DNA of 64,000 nucleotides from Pteria penguin. Its lineage: Eukaryota; Mollusca; Bivalvia; Pterioida; Pteriidae. Shown piece by piece: positions 12,182 to 22,900 of this stretch. The notes under the pieces were generated by a model. That model was not told the origin of the DNA. It saw only the letters and a program-made list of their open reading frames with translations, and made no database searches. The stretch lies in contig CM068587.1 of NCBI GenBank assembly GCA_035048485.1, positions 30,088,534-30,152,533 on the forward strand. Reading direction: 5' to 3'. Every line of letters begins with the position of its first letter. Position 1 is the stretch's first letter. A program made the position numbers and the translations under genes.

Positions 12182-13577
12182 GAACAAGGTAATAAATTTC
12201 AGGGATTTTGGGTTAACAAAACAATGGAAAACGGAAATTATTTTTCAGCATTGTTTCCCCCCCCCCCTTATACGGAACGAGTCGCTGGGCATGTAATATA
12301 TTCTTATTTACAATATACACATTTTTTGAAAAAGGCATCTCGATTCGCTGGAGGGGGAAAGTCATACATGGATATGTGACTCTTTGGAAAAAGTGGTGCG
12401 CAGTATGCATTTTACGAAACAGAATTCTTATTACACTATTTTGATGATAGCTACATGTAACTATGTAGATATGCCAGTGTTAAAGAGTAGGCTTTCCCCC
12501 GGGGTAGTCCACGCCCCGGAAAACCACTCTAGTGTTTCCCCCGAGGGAAAAAACTATTCCAGAGTCATTTCTCAGGGGGGATCTGTATCTAGAACTAGTT
12601 ATAGAGTAGTAATTCCCCCTAGAGTAGAATCCCCCCTTGCCACATTCTTTTCTCTTTTAGATACATGTATATTTCATTCCACTATTCCTTGATAGTTATT
12701 GATCTAGCCTGTTTTACTCCTATTTTGTTTAAAGCTTCTCATCGTCAAATTTTTACGCTACAATAAAGCCCCCACACCCTTCCAAACTCATGGGGGTAAA
12801 CTCCGGGGCCTTTAAAAATCTACAAAATGTAAACCGTAGTCCGAAAACTTATTACTTACAGTTATACTTAATCACTCATATTTGATACATGTATGTATTC
12901 TTTTAAAACGGCAAAACCGATCAATACATACATCATTGTTCATCTCTCTTGTCGTCGCGGAGAATTCAAAGGAATCACGTTATACTTCTGTCTGAAATTT
13001 TCAGCAATTGTCAGCAAACACCTATATGTAATAGATCATAGATATGACCGCCATTGTCTCTATTGATTGGTTGGTTGGTAGGATAAAGTCAATAAAATAA
13101 GATCTCTAGCAAGGCGAAAGGACTTAACCTGATAGACGACCATTCACTCATCTTTCCGAACATTTGAAAATATTGACAACTGTAATTGTTCAAGATATAA
13201 CACAGTTTTCAGTTCGCCGGACGACTCACAGATTCCTAGTGACACCATCACTTTTGATCTTTTGACCTTGACTTTGGACCCTGCACCACTTTACAAAATC
13301 TTTTGAACTATTAGTGATCGGGCTCTGATATATCGGAGATTACTTTTGACAAGAATTTTGATTCAACACTTTTGACCTAGACATTCGATTTTGACCCTAA
13401 TTGGAATAACTTTGATATCTTGGATCTAAGCGAAAACCTCATTCCTAGATAGAATACTTTGTAAAATACATGTACTATAAAGTATGCCAAATTCAAACAC
13501 AACAGGGAGATAGTTCTTGGTGAGAGAACTTGATTGCAGGTACATATGGACCTCAACCTTCAGGTTTGACTTTGACC
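12182..13577. other. No gene seen; C/G-run rich block at 12480-12650
   Basis: Positions 12480-12650 carry many C or G runs (CCCCCGGGG, CCCCCGAGGG, GGGGGGATC), which keep a 102-codon frame open by chance. Positions 13240-13560 contain repeated TTTTGACCTTGAC-type phrases. No domain recognised. Confidence 0.35.
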
Positions 13578-14117
13578 TTAATAAAAGATATCTCTATCCA
13601 GATTGCATGCAGTCAATAGTATTTCGGCTTCGTTGGCCCATGTGCCATCAATGGCAATTTCACTCTCTTTGATATAGCCCTGTTCAAACTGATTCTCCAT
13701 CAAACTAAAATTCTGCATCATAAATTTTAAAACGTCATCTCGCAGAGTCTGATGTGCTCTCCGTGCACCAGTTAACGCGTAACTGATACATCGAAAGTAA
13801 CAGTTCCCGTCTCCGGGTATTGGTACTACTTTTTTGGTTTGCCTAGCTAGACTTTTCCTTAATTTGGGATAGCAATATGAACTTTTGCGGTCTTTAATGC
13901 ATTTAAATTCTTGCCAAGAATAATCAACTGGATGGAAATACCATGGGAGTTTAGACACGCGTTGAATTGGGTTTTCCCCATCGGCAGGTTGTTTTTCTTT
14001 GTTTTTATATCCTTGTGCATTCCTTTTCCTTTCATTTAACAGAAGTGACAACGCATTCGTCAGATATTTTGTCAGCTCCGGATTATTTGTTATTATCACT
14101 GTTCTTCTCATCGTCAT
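13578..14117 (-). pseudogene. OTU-like cysteine protease segment in a decayed retroelement
   Basis: The open frame contains PIPGDGNCYFRCISYALTG, the signature of the ovarian-tumour (OTU) deubiquitinase family with catalytic Asp and Cys in DGNC. It stops after CNLDRDIFY, before the C-terminal catalytic His block, so the domain is incomplete. The frame can begin with ATG at 14117; a stop lies just upstream of an alternative GTG at 14129. In another frame, 14035-14171 is open and encodes an acidic, hydrophilic peptide that looks more natural as the preceding segment, suggesting a frameshift near 14040. Further upstream (14310-14400, minus strand) a broken stretch containing AAELKRIKAGDKVLRFNPQ resembles the end of a Ty3/gypsy-type integrase region. 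Seen: OTU motif and breaks. Inferred: remnant of the 3' part of a retroelement polyprotein. Confidence 0.55.
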
Positions 14118-14499
14118 GACGTACTTCACCGATTATCGTATCGCCCGACTCTTCCTCAGCTTTAGAATTCTGAACTGTGTGATTTGTCTCTGAATTTACT
14201 TATCCGTTCACCCCAGGTGATTTTCCATTTCATCTTTCGTTATATTTCTTCAAGTCTTTGATATTGTAATGAACGGAGACAGGGGGACCTTCCTCATCAG
14301 CTGATTTCAAGGTTGCTACCCCTTGCTAATCCTGGACGCTTCCTGCGGGTTGAATCTTAATACTTTGTCTCCAGCTTTTATTCTTTTTAATTCTGCTGCC
14401 CGGCATCCTATTTTTGCTTATTTTAACTTGATCTTTCTGCCAGATCATTTTATTTTGGAAGTTGTTTAATGTCATATGCATTGATAATTTTCTATCCAG

Positions 14500-14742
14500 A
14501 AGTTCCCACTAAAGAATGTCGAGATACAGAGAAAGGAGTAGAGTACACAGGCACTACCAGCACTACAGAGTCTGGTTTAGCATGTCAGAGATGGGATAGT
14601 CAAACTCCACATAAACACAAATTTTCTACTACTTTTGGAGATCAGGAAAATTATTGCCGCAATCCAGACAACTCTGCCAGACCTTGGTGTTATACAACAT
14701 TATCATCGACTCGCTGGCAATACTGTGATGTTCCTATGTGCA
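14500..14742 (+). CDS. Kringle exon K1 (B type)
   Basis: 81 codons, phase 1-1, acceptor CTATCCAG and donor GTAAGTGA. All six cysteines are present. It has no A-type partner: similarity of the upstream intron to other A-B introns stops near 14446, where unrelated sequence (the retroelement remnant) begins. K1 therefore marks the broken left edge of the array. Confidence 0.85.
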
Positions 14743-15242
14743 GTAAGTGATATAAATTCTACTGTATGCCCCAAGCTAGTCTATTGGCAACAAAATCAGT
14801 ATCTATATACTATTGCAAGAGAATGAATATTAGATTGGCCCATGTGGTAAGGTACATACCAAATTTAATTTAAGAGAACAGATATCGTTATATTGATTTT
14901 TTTAACCATGTCTGGCGTGCAGCTGTCAATAATGATGTTTGAGTAATAGTAAATGTATATAGAAGGCAAGAAATGTAAATTGAGTGGATATAATGTTCAT
15001 CCAAATCAAACAAAACTGGAAAGAGGATGTGAGATTACCCATTCACAATCAAAGCTCTTTAAAAGTACACTTATCTTAAGCAATCAACTGTCTTTCAGAA
15101 CTTACTGTCTCTGTTGCTTATTACTTACTATTATAATCAATTAAGTACTCAGTAAATCTTGGCATGAATCATTTGGAAGAAAAGGGATATTACAGCAAAC
15201 CAAATATCTACTTTTATATGTTTCCTTCCATTTTACAAATAG

Positions 15243-15485
15243 ATCCTCTCCCTAAAGACTGCAGAGATACTGAAAAAGGATTAGAATACACAGGCACTAT
15301 TAACACTACAAATACTGGACTAGACTGTCAGAGATGGGATAGTCAAACTCCACAGAAACACAAATTTTCTACAAGTTTTGGAGATCAAGAAAATTATTGC
15401 CGCAATCCAGACAACTCTGCCAGACCTTGGTGTTACACAACATCATCATCGACTCGCTGGCAATACTGTGATGTTCCTATTTGTA
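15243..15485 (+). CDS. Kringle exon K2 (A type)
   Basis: Starts DPLPKDCRDTEKG and ends CDVPIC. Acceptor TTACAAATAG, donor GTAAGTGA. Intact six-cysteine kringle, phase 1-1. The ATG of the overlapping frame at 15164 lies in the intron and is not a start. Confidence 0.87.
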
Positions 15486-15579
15486 GTAAGTGATATAAGT
15501 TTTCTCTTACGTACCTCATTTCTTCTATTTTATTTTGTAAGTTGTTTGATGTCATATGCATTGAAAATTTTCTATCCAG

Positions 15580-15822
15580 AGGTTCCCACTAAAGAATGTC
15601 GAGATACAGAGAAAGGAGTAGAGTACACAGGCACTACCAGCACTACAGAGTCTGGCTTAGCGTGTCAGAGATGGGATAGTCAAACTCCACATAAACACAA
15701 ATTTTCTACTACTTTTGGAGATCAGGAAAATTATTGCCGCAATCCAGACAACTCTGCCAGACCATGGTGTTACACCAAATTATCATCAACTCGCTGGCAA
15801 TACTGTGATGTTCCTATGTGCA
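15580..15822 (+). CDS. Kringle exon K3 (B type)
   Basis: Pairs with K2 across a 94-bp intron. It has TKLSS where most B copies have TTLSS. Intact six-cysteine kringle, phase 1-1. Its downstream intron received the TTAA element and the LINE. It also preserves the empty site of the small element found in later units (AATATAACTTAAGAG, about 15940-15954). Confidence 0.87.
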
Positions 15823-16137
15823 GTAAGTGATATAAATTCTACTGTATGCCCCAAGCAAGTCCATTGGCAACAAAATCAGTATCTATATACTATTGCAAGA
15901 GAATGAATATTAGGTTGGCCCATACGGTAAGATACATACCAATATAACTTAAGAGAACTGATATCGTTATATGGTTTTTGCACCATGTCTGCCGTGCAAT
16001 AATGATGCTTGAGTAATAGTAAATGTATATAGAAGGCAAGAAATGTAAATTGAGTGGATATAATGTTCATCCAAATCAAACAAAACTGGGAAGATGATGT
16101 GAGAATACCCATTCACAATCAAAGCTCTTTAAAAGTA

Positions 16138-16153
16138 CACTTATCTTAAAGTT
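16138..16153 (+). repeat. Target site duplication of the LINE, 3' side
   Basis: CACTTATCTTAAAGTT, repeated exactly at 22885-22900. The last two T are shared with the poly(T)/poly(A) tract. It spans intron sequence (CACTTATCTTAA) plus the first bases (AGTT) of the TTAA element. Confidence 0.9.
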
Positions 16154-16406
16154 TTTTTTTTTTTTTTTTTTTTTTTTTATTTAATTTTTATTAACAATAT
16201 AAACCCATTTACAGAATCGACATAATCCCGGGTCAGGAGAAGTCGATAACATGAATTATATAAGTTACGCATATGCGTTGATATATAAGCAAAATCATAT
16301 GAGTGATCAAAAGTACATACACATTTTAATCATGCATGAAAACATTTCATATCTACAAGGAAAAAACAAAATATATAATATCAAAATCATCATCATGAAT
16401 ATTATA

Positions 16407-17816
16407 TTAAAGTTTGTTTGATACCTTTACAAAAATATCAATATTCTTCAAATTTTGTGAGTTACATTTCTCTAGTACCTTATGATAGGTCAATAGTTCG
16501 TTTTTTATATGTTGTGTAATGCCTTCTTTTGTTTCATTTTTATTTTTCAATCTACAAAACATTTTGAATTTGTAGATACGAAAGGCAATGAATGAAAGTA
16601 AAAAATTCAATATCCGTGTTTTATCATTTGTTTCTTGGTAGAATCCAATAACAATGTGCTTCCAACTAATATCAAATTTTAAAGAAGAACTGGCAGATAA
16701 CCAAATGTCCTTGACATTGGAGCAGTCAAAAATTAAATGTTTACAGTTTTCAGTTTCATTTGGACATGAACTGCACATACTACTAATATTTTGGAAGCAT
16801 TTACTTAAAAATGATTTGTTACTGAGCAGGTTGTTCAGAAGTTTATAGTTAAATTCTGACAATTTTTTATCAAAAATCAATGATATTTTATGCTTGTAAA
16901 TCTTTGTCCATGATGATTTACATAAAATATGAAATTCTCTTTCATAATAAGACTGATAGATTGGTATACGTGATTTTTTGTCACATAAAACTTTATAAAA
17001 TATCTTTGAAATGCCTTTCTTTAAATCCAAAAATTTATTACCGTAAAGGAATCGTGGTTTTTGATGTGAGTTTGTAAGAAATGGTATGATTGAAAAGTCA
17101 TATTTATTAACATATTCTTTGAACACTGAGTGGAGTATCTTGTATTGGCAGAGCCAGTTGCTTTTGTTTTGTAAATTTTCAAGAAACCACTGGATTGGTT
17201 TTAATCCATTGGCATCACATATGTCTTTTACATATCGAAGATCACTATAGATCCACTCTGTAAAAAATAATGATTTACCTTTATGTTTAAATAAAGTATT
17301 GTTCCATATTGGTTGCTGTAAAAATTCTGTGACAGGTAAGTGTTTCTGTATATGCTTGCATTTATTGTAGCATATAAAAATTTGTTGATAAAAAGTAGGA
17401 AACTTCCTAATTAAATTGTAATTTTTTATATCTGTTTCATTGGTTAGTAGAATATATCTAAGATCGATATTATTCTGTTGGCATAAGGCATCTATATATG
17501 ATTTTAATTTTCCATTTGAATTTAATAATTTTTCAACCCAAGATGCATTTATCGATTTGAACTTTGATTCTATATCTATCACACCAATACCGCCTTCATT
17601 GATGTTGCGTATTAAAGTATTACGTTTAATACGGTCCTTTTTGTTCCATAAGAATGTAAATATAAGTTTATTAATTACTTTTATTTCCTCGTCTTTTGGT
17701 AAAGAGAGAACAGAAATTCTATATAAAATCTTCGAGAGAGCTAATGTGTTTATCACACAGGTTTTTCCAAAAAGAGTAAGATTTCTTGTTTTCCATGCCT
17801 CAAAGAGTTTTTCCAT
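16407..17816 (-). pseudogene. LINE ORF2, C-terminal part (third repeat copy onward)
   Basis: Contains the region after the reverse transcriptase (EKLFEAWKTRNLTLFGK onward) and the only copy of the true C terminus. That end includes the motif CSSCPNETENCKHLIFDC, a C-X2-C-X7-H-X4-C cluster like the terminal Cys motif of L1-type ORF2 proteins, thought to bind RNA. It is cut off from the rest of ORF2 by the frameshifted repeat copies. Confidence 0.85.
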
Positions 17817-20147
17817 GTTGTTAATGCATTTTATAATATTATTTTCATAACACAGTTTCTTATCATGTCCAATGTAAATTCCCAGCGTTTTAATGCATGA
17901 TGAATTGATATCAATGCCATGAATTTTCAGTAAATCGTTGTCTTATATTTCCCGTTAAAATACATTCTGATTTTGATGTGTTTAGAGTCATCCCAGATAC
18001 TGAACTGAATGTGTTTATGACACTGATAGCATTAGTCATGGACTCTTCATCTTTTAAAGGAAGTGTGCAGTCATCTGCATGTTGGACAATTTTTATTTCG
18101 TTCTCTTTTACATCATTTATCATATTTATACCTGAGTGGAGTATCTTGTATTGGCAGAGCCAGTTGCTTTTGTTTTGTAAATTTTCAAGAAACCACTGGA
18201 TTGGTTTTAATCCATTGGCATCACATATGTCTTTTACATATCGAAGATCACTATAGATCCACTCTGTAAAAAATAATGATTTACCTTTATGTTTAAATAA
18301 AGTATTGTTCCATATTGGTTGCTGTAAAAATTCTGTGACAGGTAAGTGTTTCTGTATATGCTTGCATTTATTGTAGCATATAAAAATTTGTTGATAAAAA
18401 GTAGGAAACTTCCTAATTAAATTGTAATTTTTTATATCTGTTTCATTGGTTAGTAGAATATATCTAAGATCGATATTATTCTGTTGGCATAAGGCATCTA
18501 TATATGATTTTAATTTTCCATTTGAATTTAATAATTTTTCAACCCAAGATGCTTTTATCGATTTGAACTTTGATTCTATATCTATCACACCAATACCGCC
18601 TTCATTGATGTTGCGTATTAAAGTATTAGGTTTAATACGGTCCTTTTTGTTCCATAAGAATGTAAATATAAGTTTATTAATTACTTTTATTTCCTCGTCT
18701 TTTGGTAAAGAGAGAACAGAAATTCTATATAAAATCTTCGAGAGAGCTAATGTGTTTATCACACAGGTTTTTCCAAAAAGAGTAAGATTTCTTGTTTTCC
18801 ATGCCTCAAAGAGTTTTTCCATGTTGTTAATGCATTTTATAATATTATTTTCATAACACAGTTTCTTATCATGTCCAATGTAAATTCCCAGCGTTTTAAT
18901 GCATGATGAATTGATATCAATGCCATGAATTTTCAGTAAATCGTTGTCTTATATTTCCCGTTAAAATACATTCTGATTTTGATGTGTTTAGAGTCATCCC
19001 AGATACTGAACTGAATGTGTTTATGACACTGATAGCATTAGTCATGGACTCTTCATCTTTTAAAGGAAGTGTGAAGTCATCTGCATGTTGGACAATTTTT
19101 ATTTCGTTCTCTTTTACATCATTTATCATATTTATACCTGAGTGGAGTATCTTGTATTGGCAGAGCCAGTTGCTTTTGTTTTGTAAATTTTCAAGAAACC
19201 ACTGGATTGGTTTTAATCCATTGGCATCACATATGTCTTTTACATATCGAAGATCACTATAGATCCACTCTGTAAAAAATAATGATTTACCTTTATGTTT
19301 AAATAAAGTATTGTTCCATATTGGTTGCTGTAAAAAATCTGTGACAGGTAAGTGTTTCTGTATATGCTTGCATTTATTGTAGCATATAAAAATTTGTTGA
19401 TAAAAAGTAGGAAACTTCCTAATTAAATTGTAATTTTTTATATCTGTTTCATTGGTTAGTAGAATATATCTAAGGTCGATATTATTCTGTTGGCATAAGG
19501 CATCTATATATGATTTTAATTTTCCATTTGAATTTAATAATTTTTCAACCCAAGATGCTTTTATCGATTTGAACTTTGATTCTATATCTATCACGCCAAT
19601 ACCGCCTTCATTGATGTTGCGTATTAAAGTATTACGTTTAATACGGTCCCTTTTGTTCCATAAGAATGTAAATATAAGTTTATTAATTACTTTTATTTCC
19701 TCGTCTTTTGGTAAAGAGAGAACAGAAATTCTATATAAAATCTTCGAGAGAGCTAATGTGTTTATCACACAGGTTTTTCCAAAAAGAGTAAGATTTCTTG
19801 TTTTCCATGCCTCAAAGAGTTTTTCCATGTTGTTAATGCATTTTATAATATTATTTTCATAACACAGTTTCTTATCATGCCCAATGTAAATTCCCAGCGT
19901 TTTAATGCATGATGAATTGATATCAATGCCATGAATTTTCTCAGTAAATCGTTGTCTTATATTTCCCGTTAAAATACATTCTGATTTTGATGTGTTTAGA
20001 GTCATCCCAGATACTGAACTGAATGTGTTTATGACACTGATAGCATTAGTCATGGACTCTTCATCTTTTAAAGGAAGTGTGCAGTCATCTGCATGTTGGA
20101 CAATTTTTATTTCGTTCTCTTTTACATCATTTATCATATTTATACCT
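17128..20147 (-). repeat. Internal tandem triplication in LINE ORF2 (1006, 1006 and 1008 bp)
   Basis: Units at about 17128-18133, 18134-19139 and 19140-20147. Junctions join TTTATACCT to GAGTGGAGTATC. The outer originals read TATACCTTTGATG and AACACTGAGTGG, leaving only CT as microhomology. Units two and three (in LINE order) share a 2-bp deletion absent from the first, so the deletion arose before the last duplication step. Very few point differences, hence recent or an assembly artefact. Confidence 0.9.
17911..18822 (-). pseudogene. LINE ORF2, middle repeat copy
   Basis: Second of three near-identical copies of a segment running from just before the reverse transcriptase HADD box into the thumb/C-terminal region. 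After the internal junction it re-enters GINMINDVKENEIK and ends at TENSWH, because a 2-bp deletion (CT, relative to the first copy) shifts the frame. Confidence 0.85.
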
Positions 20148-20626
20148 TTGATGTTATTATTTTTTCTTATTTGAATTGCAAGAATTTCAGTTACGAACAA
20201 AAAGATTACTGCGGAAATGGGACACCCCTGACGGATGCCCCGTGACATTTTACAAGTTTTTGATATCCATCCATCATTTTTTAATCTAAAGATAGGATCT
20301 CTGTATAAAATATTTAACCACTTTAGGAAATTATTACCGAAATTAAAAGATTTGAGTGCTTTAAACATAAAATTCCATTCGACAGAATCAAAAGCCTTTT
20401 GAAAATCTAAAAACAATAATATACCATCTTCATTAGACTTGTCACAATACTCAAATATATCTGCTATGATCCTGGCATTCATTCCAATAAATCTACCTTT
20501 AATATATGCAGATTGGTCGTTCGATATTAAATTGCTTATAACTTTTTGTAAACGTCTTGCAAAGGTAAAGGCTATGATTTTATAATCGGTATTGGTTAAA
20601 CTGATCGGTCGATAATTTTCTAACAT
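18917..20626 (-). pseudogene. LINE ORF2, reverse transcriptase part
   Basis: Carries the reverse transcriptase boxes in order: YRPISLTN, DQSAYIKGRF, FLDFQKAFDSV (catalytic Asp), SRGIRQGCPIS and QHADD (catalytic Asp pair, His in place of the usual aromatic residue). It is in the same frame as the endonuclease half and separated from it only by a single TAG. At its end it runs into the duplicated segment, so a second HADD box follows the first, before the frame closes at TENSWH. Confidence 0.88.
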
Positions 20627-20662
20627 GTGTTTATCTCCCTTTTTGAATAAAATGAATAATAC

Positions 20663-22186
20663 CTACAGCCTCTGAGAAAACGGTAATTTATCTTCATCAA
20701 AAGACTTTTGAATTGCGAGATAAAAATGCGTTTTAAGTTTTGACCAAAATTTTCTGTAAAACTTGCTTGGTAGCCCATCTAGCCCTGGACTTTTGTTATT
20801 TTTCATTGCAAAAAGTGCATCTGAAAATTCATCCATAGTCGGAAAAGAATCAAGTAATTGTTTGTCTTCATCATTTAAAAAGGTGTCAACATCGACATCA
20901 GAAAAAAATTCATCTGTATTTCTATCATCAATATTTTGAGATTCATATAACTTTTCATAAAAATCGCACATTTTGTTTAATATCTCATCGTTTTGAGTAA
21001 TTAAACTCCCATCGTGTTTTCTAAGCCTTTTAATTGTGTTACAGGTCTGTGTTTGATTTTCTAATCTCAAAAAATACGACGTATTTTTTTCACCTTGTTC
21101 GACCCATTTAGCCCTTGATCTGACTTGAGCTCCTTTAGATTTTTCATTTAATATAGTTAACAGGTATTCCTCGAGGTAGCGTTTCCTGTTCATATCAATT
21201 TCATTCGAATCAAGCATTTCTATTTCATTAATTTCATTTTCAATTTCTTTTATCCTTTGTTTAAATGATTTTCCAAGCCTCTTAGAGAAGTTTAAACAAA
21301 ACGTTTTAACTGATGATTTTATATTTTCCCAATGCGTGTGTGGATCGTCATCACTATCACTTAAGTTTTCTAAAAAAGAATTCATAGAACAAATAAACTC
21401 ACTGTTATCAAGCAAAGATGCGTTGAATTTCCAATAACCAGGCCCACGTATGTTGCCGGATATGTCCAGTGTAAGTTTTAAACACAAATGATCAGACATT
21501 CTAACACCATTTGAGTGAGAACCAGGAACTCTCCTAACTAATACATTATTAGGTGTAAAACAAAAATTTGATGATATGAAAATATAGTCGATTCTCGAGC
21601 TTTGAATATTTTCACCATTACACCAAGTAAATCCTTCTTTGGTACATAAAGACCTCCATATATCAGTTAAGGCAAAGCTATTAATAAAAAGCTTAAGTGT
21701 ACCCAGACTCCTATCTGTACTACTAACATTGTCTAATTCACAATTAAAATCCCCAGCTATGATGATATTTTCTTTATTATAAGTATATTGATTACACCAT
21801 GTTGAAAGTCTTTTAAAGAAATCATTTCTCTCCTTTACTTGATTTGGAGCATAAACATTTACAAAAGTGAAAATGTACTCTTCAAATTTGAGATTAACCA
21901 GGAGTCTTCTACCGTCTATTGATCGGTGTACATTCAAAATTTCAACAGGTAAATTTTCTCTAAATAGTAAGGAAACACCCTTACTGTATTGAGAATCAGA
22001 GAAACTATGTAATATTTTACCATGCCATCTTGAGTTATAGATGGACTCACTTTTTTCAATGAAGTGGGTTTCTTGCAAAAAAATTATATCAGCATTTATA
22101 TCCTTTAACCATGTGAACAATTTTACCCTTTTTTCATAAGTATTTAAACCTCTACAATTGATTGAGAAAAGGGAAAGATTACTCAT
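20663..22186 (-). pseudogene. LINE ORF2, AP-type endonuclease part
   Basis: The N-terminal 240 residues show the apurinic endonuclease fold motifs: SINCRGL, FLQETHF, NVYAPN, IIAGDFN, RIDYIF and a late SDH. This enzyme nicks target DNA to prime reverse transcription. A linker follows, with KNNKSPGLDGLPSKFY, the entry to the reverse transcriptase. The frame stops with TAG at 20663-20665 and then continues in the same frame through FKKGDKHMLENYRPIS, so one nonsense change splits ORF2. Start chosen at ATG 22186, 22 bp after the ORF1 stop. Confidence 0.88.
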
Positions 22187-22208
22187 CGTACTTACTCTTA
22201 CTTAAAGT

Positions 22209-22832
22209 TTATGACTTCTTCGAGCGAAGCGGGGTAGGGCCACTTGACGTCTGGGTACTTGGAGTTCGGCTCCACTTTCTGTTCTTAACAAGGTCCATGA
22301 ACAGTTTGCCAAGGGTGTTGTTGCCTGGCCATTCCTTCTGTGAGGTGTAAGTAGTGCCTTCCTTATCCAAGCCAGATCCCCAGTGATCATCGTATGTGGC
22401 TTCCACGATAACGCTCTGTTTTCCTATTTTCGTTAGCTGTTTTTTTAATTCGGTACACTGTTTTAATTTCTTTTCGATTATTTCACGCATAACGTTATCT
22501 TTTGTTTCTTCCCACTGGTCTGAGGTTGTTACCTGCTTTCCGATGCGCTTTACGTCGAGTGGGGTGGCGGCTTCCCGAATACTAGTAGCCCTCACCATGT
22601 CCCCGGACCTCATCGCCTTTGCATATTGGAATGCGTGTTCAGCGGTTTGGTGGTTGTATCCAAATAAATTTATTTCACATTGATAGAAATTAGACAAGGG
22701 GTCGTCTTTTCCTCCGAAAACGAACACATCCTTTCGTTGATTTGCATAATGTTTACAATATTCGGATCCCGGTTTATGACCTGGTTCGTGACAAACCTTG
22801 CAACAGGGTTCGAACTCGCATTCATGACGCAT
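22209..22832 (-). CDS. LINE ORF1 remnant: zinc knuckles fused to a NADAR domain
   Basis: 207 codons from the first ATG, but the frame is open to the truncation point at 22884. The start includes CWGDDHMRHEC (second half of a CCHC knuckle) and CKVCHEPGHKPGSEYC (a C-X2-C-X4-H-X6-C knuckle), as in nucleic-acid-binding ORF1 proteins of LINEs. Residues 38-175 then match the NADAR/YbiA family: FGGKDDPLSNFYQC, TAEHAFQYAKAM and YDDHWGSGL. Known NADAR members act on ADP-ribose-type substrates as N-glycosidases, for example removing ADP-ribose from guanine. The C terminus is basic and Ser/Thr-rich. It lies between the truncation and ORF2 in the LINE's own orientation, so it belongs to the LINE. The catalytic activity here is inference. 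Confidence 0.8.
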   Translation of the reverse strand: MRHECEFEPCCKVCHEPGHKPGSEYCKHYANQRKDVFVFGGKDDPLSNFYQCEINLFGYNHQTAEHAFQYAKAMRSGDMVRATSIREAATPLDVKRIGKQVTTSDQWEETKDNVMREIIEKKLKQCTELKKQLTKIGKQSVIVEATYDDHWGSGLDKEGTTYTSQKEWPGNNTLGKLFMDLVKNRKWSRTPSTQTSSGPTPLRSKKS

Positions 22833-22884
22833 GTGATCATCTCCCCAGCAGTGGCCAGCCCAAACGAGAGAGGAATATGCGTTG

Positions 22885-22900
22885 CACTTATCTTAAAGTT
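22885..22900 (+). repeat. Target site duplication of the LINE, 5' side
   Basis: CACTTATCTTAAAGTT, identical to 16138-16153. It directly abuts the truncated ORF1, which confirms 5' truncation on insertion. Confidence 0.9.

Larger units (their letters stand above)
16152..22884 (-). mobile_element. L1/Tx1-like LINE, 5'-truncated, with poly(A) and target duplication
   Basis: Read on the minus strand: a truncated ORF1 (zinc knuckles plus NADAR), a 22-bp gap, ORF2 (AP endonuclease, reverse transcriptase, C-terminal Cys motif), an untranslated stretch of about 225 bp, and a poly(A) tail (T run at about 16152-16178). A perfect 16-bp target duplication flanks it. It lacks the start of ORF1. ORF2 carries one nonsense codon and an internal triplication, so this copy cannot act autonomously. 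Clade assignment rests on the AP-type endonuclease, the reverse transcriptase motif style and the terminal CCHC; a phylogeny would be needed to fix it. Confidence 0.9.

Noticed and set aside
16654..20174. Plus-strand frames of 60-136 codons opposite LINE ORF2
   Set aside because: Antisense shadows of the reverse transcriptase frame, repeated because the LINE segment is triplicated.
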